From positions 4,396,249 through 4,460,248 of the forward strand of contig CP030884.1 of assembly GCA_006969385.1 (NCBI GenBank): DNA of 64,000 nt. Direction: 5' to 3'. Below are positions 24,137-32,840 of this stretch, piece after piece. A program made the translations under genes and the position numbers. How positions within the stretch are numbered: the stretch's first letter is position 1; each line of letters starts with the position of its first letter. The notes below the pieces were generated by a model, which was not told where the DNA came from, did not search any database, and saw nothing but the letters and a program-made list of their open reading frames with translations. Origin of the DNA: Planctomycetaceae bacterium (GTDB taxonomy: Bacteria; Planctomycetota; Phycisphaerae; UBA1845; UTPLA1).

Positions 24137-24591
24137 TGCGAACTCCTTTTTGAAGCAATCCGAGGGAACCAAACTTTTTGTCTTATTTTGGAATGTCATG
24201 CGGAAATTGGCGTTCGCAGAAACTCCCGAGCCTCTTGGGGACTGGACCAAATGACAACGCGAGATCTGGTCTCGGATGTGATCAGCCTGGTTTTTCTGAA
24301 CGTGCAAATACCGTGAATGGCTCGGTTTTCAGAATCGCGAACACACACCTAGCCGCTTAGTAGACGGTCCCGGTTGCTCAATGGCCAGCAAAAAATTTTG
24401 AATGTCATTTAAAAGGTGGGATTTTGCAGCCGATTACGCACGCATGGATAGGTTGACGGGTTGTCAACGTATTTCACGCGGCGATGGATCGGGGTCGCCC
24501 CAAATTTTTTCTTTTTCCGGCGTGGGGTAATCTTGAATCGCGCCATTACATCTCCGACAGGCGGCAGCAAGGTCGCCGGGAGCTTCCGGAA
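24137..24591. other. Divergent promoter region, no gene seen
   Basis: These 455 bases separate the minus-strand solenoid gene from the plus-strand sigma factor. Open frames through it are not protein-like. TTTTGGAATGTCAT (24184) and TTTTGAATGTCAT (24395) are similar motifs about 210 bases apart. I could not assign a promoter. Confidence 0.4.
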
Positions 24592-25176
24592 ATGACAGCA
24601 TCGAGCATCGGAGTTTGTCCGAGCATGACCATCGCAGATGACACACCGGTCGCGCATGATGCGGCGCTGGAGGCGGCGTTTACGCGCTGCGGACCGGCCC
24701 TGTATCGGTTCGTGGTGGTGCGTGTCGGCGATCAACATCTCGCGGACGATCTCATGCAGCAGTTGTGGCTGGCGGCGGTGAATGCGACCGACCGCGTGCC
24801 CGCAGACGAGCTGGAATTCTGGCTTCGAGGCGTGGCGCGCAATTTGGTTCGCAATCATTGGCGCACAAAAGCACGGCGACCGCAGCATATTCCGATGCCC
24901 GATGCCGACCTTGCGGCGGAGTTGTCACGCCGTCTGGTCGAGGAAGACATTCCGGATGATGTGCTATCCCGCAAGGAAACGCGCGACCAATTGTTGCTCG
25001 CGCTAACTGCGTTGGAGGCTGCCCATCAGGAGATCGTGATGGCACGCTACTTCGAAGATAAGACGCTGAGCGAATTAGCGCAGCGCTTCGGGGTTAGCGA
25101 GCGTGCAATAGAAGGTCGGCTCTACCGTGCCCGGCAGGCGCTGCGAACGGCGCTAACTGATGAAAGTGCAGATTAG
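24592..25176 (+). CDS. ECF-type RNA polymerase sigma factor
   Basis: A 194-residue sigma-70 family protein of extracytoplasmic-function type. Region 2 covers about 20-90 (ALYRFVVVRVGDQHLADDLMQQLWL, with the core-binding helix) and region 4 about 130-185 (ALEAAHQEIVMARYFEDKTL, then SELAQRFGVSERAIEGRLYRARQ, the -35-binding helix-turn-helix). I chose ATG 24592, with GGGAG about nine bases upstream; ATG 24625 is possible. The gene 21 bases downstream encodes a single-span membrane protein, the usual place for an anti-sigma factor. Confidence 0.88.
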   Translation: MTASSIGVCPSMTIADDTPVAHDAALEAAFTRCGPALYRFVVVRVGDQHLADDLMQQLWLAAVNATDRVPADELEFWLRGVARNLVRNHWRTKARRPQHIPMPDADLAAELSRRLVEEDIPDDVLSRKETRDQLLLALTALEAAHQEIVMARYFEDKTLSELAQRFGVSERAIEGRLYRARQALRTALTDESAD

Positions 25177-25197
25177 AGCCGCATAAGGGTAAGACTC

Positions 25198-26514
25198 ATG
25201 AACGACATGAATCATACGCCACACGACGATCGACAAGACGAGCAACTCGACCGCAACTTGCAGTCGATCGCGCGTCATCTGGAGCTTCCGCAGGAACCGA
25301 GTCCGTTACAGCAGGCCCGTTGGCGCAGTGCCGCGGCCCCGGAGAAAGGCATACTTGGTATGAAGCGACAGAACTTTTGGCGCGTGTTGGGCGCGGGCGG
25401 CGCATTGGCCGCTTGTATTACGATTGTGGCAGTTTTGGCCGGCGGCACGCAACGCGTGAACGCCGCGCAGATTTTCGCGGAATTGCGTGAGTCGATTCGA
25501 CGCTCGTTATGGATCGAGCTTGAAGACGTGCAGACCGAAGGCATGACGGCCAACGGCCGTATGTTGATCGTGTTTTCGGAAGATGTGGTCGACAACGGAG
25601 CCTCGCCGACGGAAGCCGATGGCGTGGACGCCAGCTTTTTCGATATGCGGGTGACGGCGGATGAGAATCATCCGGATGTACCGGGGCTCGATTTGGAGAT
25701 CGCGCTCGCGATGGTGCCGGAAAATGGATGGGCGTTTTTGCAGGCTCATACGCTGCCGGCAAATCTGTTTAGCGAAGTGCCGATGGCGGCGTTTTTTGCA
25801 GCCCCATTGCAAAGCGGCGTGTTGATCGACCTGGAATCATTTGGCGGCATGGATGGATTGAACCTGAGTGCGTCGAGCAACACCGGGCCAAAGGCGAAGT
25901 TCTTCATTCGCACCGGCGGAGATGACGAAAACGAGGAAACCGCGACGCAGACCGAAGGTAGCGAGGAAGAACTCGAGACGTTGTTCGAGTTCTCGTTCCA
26001 GACAAATCCGGAAGCGGGTGATGATCCCACGGTCGATGTTGCCAACGACGTGATTCACGAATCGATGTTCGGATCCGGCCTAGGCGCCCATGCAGACACG
26101 CCCGAAATGCAAGCCGCGCTGGATGCACACATGGCGATGGTGGAGAACTTTCTATCCGGCCGATTTTCGCAGGAAGATATGGAAACGTTCATCGGCCTGA
26201 TCGAAGATTCGGCCGAGGTTACGACCGTCACGCGGCTCAATTCGGGGGCATACTTGCTGACAGCGTCGGGCTTTGAACTATCGGGCGAGTTGCAAGCCGA
26301 TGTCGATATGTCGCTGGAAGTAGAGTATCGCGAAGGTGCGGGCATTGACCGAATTGAATTGATCAACATCGGTGACGGCCCCGGTCGCATGCGGCTGGCG
26401 TTTTCCGAAGACGATGCGAGCAATGCGGTGTTCGATCGCACTCCTTACGCAAACCGACCGGGTGTGCGGTCGATCGATGAGCTAAGCGATTTCTTTGGCG
26501 CGGGCAACAACTAA
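25198..26514 (+). CDS. Single-span membrane protein paired with ECF sigma factor (possible anti-sigma)
   Basis: A 438-residue protein with a cytoplasmic N-terminus of about 58 residues, one transmembrane helix (GAGGALAACITIVAVLAGG, about 65-83) and a long acidic extracytoplasmic domain. Position after the ECF gene and topology fit an anti-sigma factor or sensor, but the H-x3-C-x2-C zinc motif of ZAS anti-sigmas is missing. The beginning of the outer domain (NAAQIFAELRESIRR) resembles proteins with LolA/DUF-type lipid-binding folds in planctomycete ECF operons. Function remains inference. A strong terminator follows 34 bases after the stop. Confidence 0.75.
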   Translation: MNDMNHTPHDDRQDEQLDRNLQSIARHLELPQEPSPLQQARWRSAAAPEKGILGMKRQNFWRVLGAGGALAACITIVAVLAGGTQRVNAAQIFAELRESIRRSLWIELEDVQTEGMTANGRMLIVFSEDVVDNGASPTEADGVDASFFDMRVTADENHPDVPGLDLEIALAMVPENGWAFLQAHTLPANLFSEVPMAAFFAAPLQSGVLIDLESFGGMDGLNLSASSNTGPKAKFFIRTGGDDENEETATQTEGSEEELETLFEFSFQTNPEAGDDPTVDVANDVIHESMFGSGLGAHADTPEMQAALDAHMAMVENFLSGRFSQEDMETFIGLIEDSAEVTTVTRLNSGAYLLTASGFELSGELQADVDMSLEVEYREGAGIDRIELINIGDGPGRMRLAFSEDDASNAVFDRTPYANRPGVRSIDELSDFFGAGNN

Positions 26515-26547
26515 GCCGCTCTAAGCGATCTAAAAGAATCGACGATT

Positions 26548-26590
26548 GCCCTAGCGCGCTGGAATCAGCGCGTTAGGGCATTTCCTTTTT
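26548..26590 (+). terminator. Rho-independent terminator
   Basis: GCCCTAGCGCGCTG (26548-26561), loop GAAT, CAGCGCGTTAGGGC (26566-26579): a 14-pair stem with one G-T pair, followed by ATTTCCTTTTT. It ends the ECF/membrane-protein transcript. pyrG converges from the other side, but the minus-strand tail has no T-run. Confidence 0.88.
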
Positions 26591-26597
26591 GTTGAAG

Positions 26598-28349
26598 CTA
26601 TCCGATGGCTGCGGCACCTTGCTGGTTGGAAGCGCGCTTAAAGGTTTGCGCCGCTTGCACCAAGCCCAGAAACAGCGGATCGGGACGCAGCGGGCGGCTC
26701 GTGAGTTCCGAGTGGGCCTGTGTTGCCACGAAGTACGGATGCTTATCCGTCGGCAACTCGAGGATTTGCATGATCGGATAATCCGGAGCGCGACCGCTGA
26801 AAATCAGGCCGGCGGCTTCCAGCGAGTCGATGTAACGCGGATCGACTTCGTAACGATGCCGAAAGCGCAGGCGCGTTTCGGCGGCGTTGTTAAAAAGGCG
26901 CGCCGCCAATGTATCGCGCGACAGCACGACATCCTGACCGCCCAACCGCATGTTGCCGCCGAGACCTTCGATTTCCTTTTGTTCGGGCAGAATATCGATA
27001 ACGGCGTTTTCGCAATCTTCGTCGAATTCTGTCGAGCCCGCTTTTTCGAGCCCCCCAACGTTGCGCGCGAATTCGATCACCGCCAATTGAAAGCCCAAAC
27101 ACAAACCGAGAAACGGCACTCCGCGTTTACGCGCATGAGAGATTGCCGCGATTTTTCCCTCGATGCCGCGCGAGCCGAACCCCCCCGGCACGATCAACCC
27201 GTGCACGCCGCGCATGGTTTCGGCCACTTTGTCTTCGCTGATCTCGGTTGCTTCGAGCCACTCGATATTGACGCCGACACCGACCTGCGTACCGGCATGT
27301 TCCAGCGCCTTGATCACACTGGCGTAGCTGTCGCGTACCGAGGTGTACTTACCGGCTACACCGATGACCACATCGTCGCGTGCGGCGCGTAATCGCGTAA
27401 GGTATCCATCCCACTCGTTCTTGGCTTTGACTTCCTGCTCGGGATGCAGCCGATCTTCGAGCCCCAAGATGCCGACGACTTGCTGATCGAGGCCCTCTTG
27501 TCGAATCATCTCGGGAATCACATACACCGACTCGCAGTCGTGCATACTGAATACGCGCTTATAAGGCACGCTCGAATACATGGCGATTTTTTCGCGCGCT
27601 TTTTGCGTAACCTCATGCTTGGCCCGGCACGCAATGATGTGCGGTTGAATGCCCGCTTGGGTCAGTTGCTTAATACCGAGTTGGGCGGCCTTCGACTTCT
27701 GCTCGCCCAGCGACGGTGGTTCTAGAACATAGGTTAACGCGACCCAGCAAGCGCTTTGCGGCCCTTCCTCGAAGGCGAGTTGCCGCAGGGCTTCGATAAA
27801 GTAGGCGTTTTCAACGTCACCCACCGTGCCGCCGATTTCGATGAACACGACATCGGCGTCGGATTGCACCGCCAACTCACGCAGCTTGCGCTTCACTTCC
27901 CCCGTGACGTGCGGAATCATTTGCACATCGCGGCCGAGGTAACCGCCGCGTCGCTCTTTTTCGAGCACTGCGGTGAAGATTTGGCCGCTGGTGGAAAAGT
28001 TCTTCCGCGACATGTTTTGGTCTAGCATGCGCTCGTAGGTGCCCAAATCCATATCGCACTCCATGCCGTCATCGAGGACAAACACCTCTCCATGACGGAA
28101 CGGATTGAGCGTGCCCGAATCGAGGTTGAGATAGCCCTCCAACTTGATCGGCGCGACCGTAAGCCCTTTATCCTTCAGCACCTTGGCGAGGCTGCTGGCG
28201 AATATTCCCTTGCCGAGGCCGGACATGACCGTGCCGAACACACCGACGTACCGCGTCTTACCCGGTCGATAGCCGGACGGCATAGGCGTATAGAATTCGG
28301 TGTCGTCAGACGAATGGGCAACGGACGCGAGAAGATTCTTCGCGGTCAT
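26598..28349 (-). CDS. pyrG: CTP synthase (divergent type)
   Basis: A 583-residue enzyme that aminates UTP to CTP using glutamine. The N-terminal synthetase domain has a P-loop (GTVMSGLGKGIFASSLAK), the magnesium Asp in ECDMDLGTYER and the Glu in FIEIGGTVGDVENA. The C-terminal class I glutaminase (about 300-560) has the nucleophile Cys in FLGLCLGFQLAVIEFARN. Compared with the usual bacterial enzyme, several invariant-looking stretches differ: KLEGYLNLDSGTLNP stands where E. coli has KLDPYINVDPGTMSP, and GTVMSGLGKG where it has GGVVSSLGKG. All catalytic residues I can identify remain. Length is slightly above the usual 535-550. Two short hairpins (28385-28400 and near 28420) lie in its leader. 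Confidence 0.93.
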   Translation of the reverse strand: MTAKNLLASVAHSSDDTEFYTPMPSGYRPGKTRYVGVFGTVMSGLGKGIFASSLAKVLKDKGLTVAPIKLEGYLNLDSGTLNPFRHGEVFVLDDGMECDMDLGTYERMLDQNMSRKNFSTSGQIFTAVLEKERRGGYLGRDVQMIPHVTGEVKRKLRELAVQSDADVVFIEIGGTVGDVENAYFIEALRQLAFEEGPQSACWVALTYVLEPPSLGEQKSKAAQLGIKQLTQAGIQPHIIACRAKHEVTQKAREKIAMYSSVPYKRVFSMHDCESVYVIPEMIRQEGLDQQVVGILGLEDRLHPEQEVKAKNEWDGYLTRLRAARDDVVIGVAGKYTSVRDSYASVIKALEHAGTQVGVGVNIEWLEATEISEDKVAETMRGVHGLIVPGGFGSRGIEGKIAAISHARKRGVPFLGLCLGFQLAVIEFARNVGGLEKAGSTEFDEDCENAVIDILPEQKEIEGLGGNMRLGGQDVVLSRDTLAARLFNNAAETRLRFRHRYEVDPRYIDSLEAAGLIFSGRAPDYPIMQILELPTDKHPYFVATQAHSELTSRPLRPDPLFLGLVQAAQTFKRASNQQGAAAIG

Positions 28350-28459
28350 GGGCGGCTCCGAAAAGTTGCGGGAATCGGACAGGTACCGGCGGTAGCCGGT
28401 GGATAGGGGCGGCGCGTTGGGTTAACCAACTTGGGCATCGGTAAAGTATAACCGATGCG

Positions 28460-29002
28460 TCAACCCCCGGAAGCTTGGGACGGCGATGCCTCGTCGGAGG
28501 CCGGCTTAGTGGATGGCTGATTGCCGGACCATTCGGCTTTAGCGGCACGCAGCCATGCGAGAAATTCCTGCGGCGTCGGAACGGGGTTTACGCTAAGCGC
28601 CTCACCAACTTTCGTACCGTCTGGTGCTGCGAAGACGCAGGTCTGCGCTTTCTTGACGCCGTAGCGTTCTTCTCGATCGTCGAAAAAGCCAAACTCCAAT
28701 TCGACATTGATCGTGTCGCGCAATTCCGATTTCACCGAGCCGATTTTGAGCACGTTCCAATACATGTTGCGGTGCAGCGTCGAATCAAACGATTTGAAGT
28801 AATAGACAAGCGGGCGATTGTCTTTTTCGGCCTTACGCTCGGCAAACCCCGGATCGAGATACCACGTCGCATCGCTGCAACCGGAGAATAACGCAAACGA
28901 CAAACAAATGAGCAAAAATGTGGACCGCAAACTCAGTTTTGACGTCACGAGGCAAGCGACAAGCCAATGAACGTTTGATGCATACTTAGATTCGTGCCGC
29001 AC
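28460..29002 (-). CDS. Lipoprotein with thioredoxin-like fold lacking CxxC
   Basis: A 180-residue exported protein. The hydrophobic segment STFLLICLSFALFSGCSD ends in a good lipobox (LFSGC). The body (PLVYYFKSFDSTLHRNMYWNVLK, then CVFAAPDGTKVGEAL) has the strand-helix order of thioredoxin-like proteins, but no C-x-x-C pair is present, so redox activity is unlikely. The ~22 residues before the signal are long and basic, so translation may start at a later GTG or TTG. It sits between rne and pyrG on the same strand. Function unknown. Confidence 0.72.
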   Translation of the reverse strand: MRHESKYASNVHWLVACLVTSKLSLRSTFLLICLSFALFSGCSDATWYLDPGFAERKAEKDNRPLVYYFKSFDSTLHRNMYWNVLKIGSVKSELRDTINVELEFGFFDDREERYGVKKAQTCVFAAPDGTKVGEALSVNPVPTPQEFLAWLRAAKAEWSGNQPSTKPASDEASPSQASGG

Positions 29003-29095
29003 GCCAGTCCTGCCTTCCGATACGCTACCGTTCGTTCGCTTCGATTCCGTTCGATCAACCCTGCGTGGGCGTCAACTTTGTGAAAGGGATGCCCA

Positions 29096-29122
29096 CCGGG
29101 CAAACCATGTCGGCTTGCCCGG
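29096..29122 (-). terminator. Terminator-like hairpin after the RNase E/G gene
   Basis: CCGGGCAA and TTGCCCGG form a perfect eight-base stem around an eleven-base loop, 15 bases after the rne stop. The minus-strand tail has only a CCCTTTC stretch rather than a U-run, so termination may be weak, or the hairpin may protect the mRNA. Confidence 0.45.
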
Positions 29123-29136
29123 CGAGCGGCTATTCG

Positions 29137-31956
29137 TTAGCGCGACGGGTTGCGACCGCGACCGCCGCGGCGTCCGCGACCGCCGCGCGTGCGTCCACCA
29201 CGATCCTGACGACGATTCTGGTCGCCGGTGGCAACCGCCAACGGGATATCGCGACCACGCGTATCGACGGCGGTAACTTCGATCGTATCGACGGAAAAAC
29301 TGTCCACCCCCTGAATGCGAATATCGATGTCGCGCTTGGTCTCCATCTCGACCAGCGTGCGGCGTTTGCGGTTGAGCAGGTCGTTCGCGACGGAGTTCGA
29401 CGTACGCAAATCGATGCGCGCCACGCCCTCCTGGCTGGCCGCGATATGAATGCGTCGCATCGCGTCGATGGCCACCGATTCGGGCGCCTTCAAACGCCCC
29501 GAGCCCAAACAGCGCGGACACGTGTTGTACATGCTGCGCGTGATCGATGGGCCTTGGCGCTGACGCGTCATTTCGAGGAGGCCGAAGCGCGAAATGCGCA
29601 ATACCTTGGCGCGTTCTTTGTGCTTCTTCAACGCGTCGGACATCCGCTTCTCGATGGCGCGGCGATTCTTTTCGAGCCCCATGTCGATGAGATCGACGAC
29701 GACCAACCCGCCCAAATCGCGCAGGCGCAACTGGCGCGCGAGTTCGTCAACGGCCTCGCAGTTCACGTGATACGACGTCTCCTCGGCATCGTCATGCAGT
29801 CGGAACTTGCCCGAGTTTACATCGACCGCAACCATTGCCTCGGTCTGTTCGATCACGAGCGAGCCACCGCACGGCAGCGGCACGTTCTTGCTGTAAAGCT
29901 GCGTGATTTCCTTCTCGATGCCGTAGCGGTGGAAAAGCGGCTCGTCACCGTCGTAAATTTCCACCACATCGGTTGAGCGCGGGCTGGCGATGGAAAGGAA
30001 ATCGCTAACACGGGCACCGACCGCCTCGGAATCGACGATGACCTTTTTCAAGCCGGTATCGTACACGTCGCGAATGGTGCGGATGACAAGGTCCGATTCC
30101 TTATAGAGCGAAGCCGGGGCCGGCACCTTTTTGATACGCGTGGCTACACGCTTCCACAGACGCGAGAGGTAATTTAGGTCGCGCTGCAAGTCGCGCTTGG
30201 TACGATCGATCCCGGCCGTACGAACGATAAAACCCATGTCTTTCGGCAACGAAAGCTGGCCCAACATGTCGCGCATTTTGCGACGTTGTTCTTCGTCTTC
30301 GATTTTGCGCGACACGCCCAACTGCTCCATGCCCGGCATCATGACGACGAAGCGGCCGGGAATGGAGATGTAGCTCGAAAGCGTCGGCCCCTTGGTGCCG
30401 ATGCCTTCCTTGATGACCTGCACGATCACTTCCTGACCGCGCTTGAGGCAGGATTGAATCGGCGGGCGCTGCTTGCGCGGTGTCTTTTTGCCGACCATTT
30501 CCGTATCGGCCGATCGATCGCCGTCAAAATATTGCGGGTGTAAGTCGCTAATGTGCAGAAAACCGTGCGCCGGCTGCCCGAAGTCGACAAAGGCGGCCTG
30601 AATCGATGGCTCGATATTCGTGACGCGGCCCTTGTAGATGTTGCCGACATTCGACGAAGACGAGGCGCGCTCCATGTAGAGTTCGTCGAGACGCCCGCCC
30701 TTCAATACGGCGATTCGACATTCCTCACCGTCGATCATGTTGATGAGCATTTGGCATTCTTCGTCTTGGCTCGACGTGGACGACGCGGTATCAGAAGCTC
30801 GATCTGGCTTGCTCGCGCCGCCTCTGCCCCGATTGCCGCGATCATCGGATTGCTGCGACTTTCGCTTAGACGACGCGCGGTTTTCGACTTCATCGAAATC
30901 GACCATATCCGCATCGTCGGCTAGTTCCTCGCGTTTACCCCGACCGCGACGCCCGCGCGAGCGACGGCCCTTGCGATCGTCTTTGCCGTCGTCTTCATCC
31001 GTCGGTCGCGATTTGAGATTGCTATCGCGCGACGGCTTACCCGAGGCGAGGTCTTCTAACTTCGACCGACGTTGACCGGCGACTTTTTCGACGACTTCTT
31101 CTTCCTCGGCGAGTCGATCCTTGCGGCTACGGCGACGGTTGCTCGATGACCCCGACTTGCCGCTATTCTTCGACGAAGTGGAACGATTGCGCGAAGAATC
31201 CGGCGCTTCGTCCTCTTCGTCATCGAGATCGAAACCGGAGAGGAAATCGTCGTCACTATCCTCGGTATCGATAGCGAAACCATCGTCGTCGTCATCGGCC
31301 TCGACGGCGTCGTCAAATTCCTCGTCGTCGCTCTCGTCAAAATCTACATCGTCTTCTGCAACGTCCAAATCGGCGTCTTCGTAATCGTCGTCCTCGTCAT
31401 CTAAAAACTCGTCTTCGACGATATCGGGAGCTACTTCTTCGATGATCGGCGCGTCCTCATCGTCATCGAATGCGAAGAACGTATCGTCGCCCGCGCGCGC
31501 AGGTCGGCTGCGCCGTTCGGACTTACCCGCGGTCGAGCGCTTGGCCGTGGGCGTTGTCGATTTTCGCTTGGGCGCCGCGGCGTTGTCTGATTCGCTAGCG
31601 GTATCGTCGTCGTCGAGAATGCCGCCGCCGAAGCCGAATCCATCGAAGTCGCCGCTGTCATTACCGCCGCCGACCGTCACTGCCGACGACTTCTTGGCCG
31701 TCGTTGCGCGGCGGCCGGCTTTGCCCTCGACAGCCGTACGCTCGGCCTTGGCCTCTTGTTGAATGGCGTCGGCAAATCCGATTTCTTCGTCGTCGTCGAC
31801 AGCTTCAAGCGTCGCGACGGTGTTGTATTTCGCCTTCGCTGTCGTCTTGCGCTTGCTTTTCTTTTTTGCGGTTTTGGTTTTTTTCTTGGTGGTTTTCTTC
31901 TTGGTCGTCTTTTTGGCGACTTTTTTGGCTTTTTTCTTGGTCGTCTTCTTGGTCAC
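29137..31956 (-). CDS. Ribonuclease E/G with 400-residue basic-acidic N-terminal extension
   Basis: A 939-residue protein. The catalytic core (about 400-890) has an S1-like domain (GNIYKGRVTNIEPSIQAAFVDFG), the 5'-sensor/RNase H-like parts, the DNase-like active site (AMVAVDVNSGKF and GGLVVVDLIDM, with the two magnesium Asp residues) and the zinc-link CPRCLGSG. Before it lie ~400 low-complexity residues: 1-43 almost wholly Lys/Thr/Ala, then acidic stretches with up to 60% Asp/Glu (about 160-255), then Arg/Ser/Gly-rich segments. The C-terminus is RG-rich (915-939). E. coli RNase E carries its disordered scaffold at the C-terminus, so this inverted layout is unusual. The tails probably bind RNA or partner proteins. 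Confidence 0.92.
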   Translation of the reverse strand: MTKKTTKKKAKKVAKKTTKKKTTKKKTKTAKKKSKRKTTAKAKYNTVATLEAVDDDEEIGFADAIQQEAKAERTAVEGKAGRRATTAKKSSAVTVGGGNDSGDFDGFGFGGGILDDDDTASESDNAAAPKRKSTTPTAKRSTAGKSERRSRPARAGDDTFFAFDDDEDAPIIEEVAPDIVEDEFLDDEDDDYEDADLDVAEDDVDFDESDDEEFDDAVEADDDDDGFAIDTEDSDDDFLSGFDLDDEEDEAPDSSRNRSTSSKNSGKSGSSSNRRRSRKDRLAEEEEVVEKVAGQRRSKLEDLASGKPSRDSNLKSRPTDEDDGKDDRKGRRSRGRRGRGKREELADDADMVDFDEVENRASSKRKSQQSDDRGNRGRGGASKPDRASDTASSTSSQDEECQMLINMIDGEECRIAVLKGGRLDELYMERASSSSNVGNIYKGRVTNIEPSIQAAFVDFGQPAHGFLHISDLHPQYFDGDRSADTEMVGKKTPRKQRPPIQSCLKRGQEVIVQVIKEGIGTKGPTLSSYISIPGRFVVMMPGMEQLGVSRKIEDEEQRRKMRDMLGQLSLPKDMGFIVRTAGIDRTKRDLQRDLNYLSRLWKRVATRIKKVPAPASLYKESDLVIRTIRDVYDTGLKKVIVDSEAVGARVSDFLSIASPRSTDVVEIYDGDEPLFHRYGIEKEITQLYSKNVPLPCGGSLVIEQTEAMVAVDVNSGKFRLHDDAEETSYHVNCEAVDELARQLRLRDLGGLVVVDLIDMGLEKNRRAIEKRMSDALKKHKERAKVLRISRFGLLEMTRQRQGPSITRSMYNTCPRCLGSGRLKAPESVAIDAMRRIHIAASQEGVARIDLRTSNSVANDLLNRKRRTLVEMETKRDIDIRIQGVDSFSVDTIEVTAVDTRGRDIPLAVATGDQNRRQDRGGRTRGGRGRRGGRGRNPSR

Positions 31957-32015
31957 AGATTCATCCTTCGGATGGGTGGCTTTGGGCTGTGATGGTGCGG
32001 AGTTGTCGGCAATGC

Positions 32016-32690
32016 TTAGGTGTGGTAATCCACGGCTCGGCGCGTAACGCGATGCAGATCGTCGCGCGGCGAGAGGCCGAACGCTTCGAGCACTTCACCG
32101 ATGCGCGCCGTGCCGTCGATCGATACTTCCTGACGCCAACGCAACTGTGCGGATTCCGGCGTCGCGAGGTTCCATTCGATCGAGGCAATAAACCCGCGCA
32201 AGTCGAGTGTTTTCACACCGCGCTTCTTGGATGGCCTGCGAATCTCAAATCGGTCGCGCGCCATAAACGCATCCACCTTTTCGGCGATCTGCGGCTTGCG
32301 CTCGGTTGCGACGTTGACGTCGTACTCGGCCCAAGACAATCGCATGCGCTCGCCGGCACGCAGGCCGACTGCCGAATCGAATCGGAGGCCGGCGGGCACC
32401 GTTGCCGTCAATCGGGTTAGCGCGTCATCCGGAGTATGCTCGTCGCGCAAATCCGCGATCAACATCTCCACATCGGACGCCACGCCCACGGGGCGCGGCA
32501 ATACGATGCTCAGCTTCGGATGCGGATTAAACCCCTCGGAATGTCGCAACGGTAAGTCGGCCCGGGCAAACGCCCGACGAAACAGCCGCAAGGTGTCTTG
32601 GTGCGATATAAAGCGCAGGTCATCGTAGATCGCGTATCGAAACGCCAATCGGTTGTACAAACCGCCTGCTAGCCCTTTCACGTTTTCCAA
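32016..32690 (-). CDS. TIGR03936/DUF2344 radical-SAM-associated protein
   Basis: A 224-residue protein. LAFRYAIYDDLRFISHQDTLRLFRRAFARADLPLRHSEGFNPHPKLS is the signature of the DUF2344 family, usually fused to or encoded beside a B12-binding radical-SAM protein and next to rne/rng. Here it is free-standing and lies 59 bases upstream of the RNase E/G gene on the same strand, so the rne link holds, but no radical-SAM partner is in the window. Exact function is unknown; a role in tRNA or ribosome modification has been suggested for the family. Confidence 0.85.
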   Translation of the reverse strand: MENVKGLAGGLYNRLAFRYAIYDDLRFISHQDTLRLFRRAFARADLPLRHSEGFNPHPKLSIVLPRPVGVASDVEMLIADLRDEHTPDDALTRLTATVPAGLRFDSAVGLRAGERMRLSWAEYDVNVATERKPQIAEKVDAFMARDRFEIRRPSKKRGVKTLDLRGFIASIEWNLATPESAQLRWRQEVSIDGTARIGEVLEAFGLSPRDDLHRVTRRAVDYHT

Positions 32691-32840
32691 TTCAAATCCC
32701 GCTTCATCTTGTGCGAACGATCACGCATCGTTCGAGGCGGGACGGTTGTCCAGTCACCCGCAGAACGGGCGGCGGAAACGCACCGATGCATTCGGTGCCT
32801 TTGCGCTGCACGTGCCGACAGGCCGAAAAGGACGCATCCC

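Noticed and set aside
29065..29976. A 303-codon plus-strand open frame opposite the RNase E/G gene
   Set aside because: It lies wholly within a clear coding gene on the other strand, has no ribosome site, and its translation is an Arg/His-rich mirror of high-GC codons.
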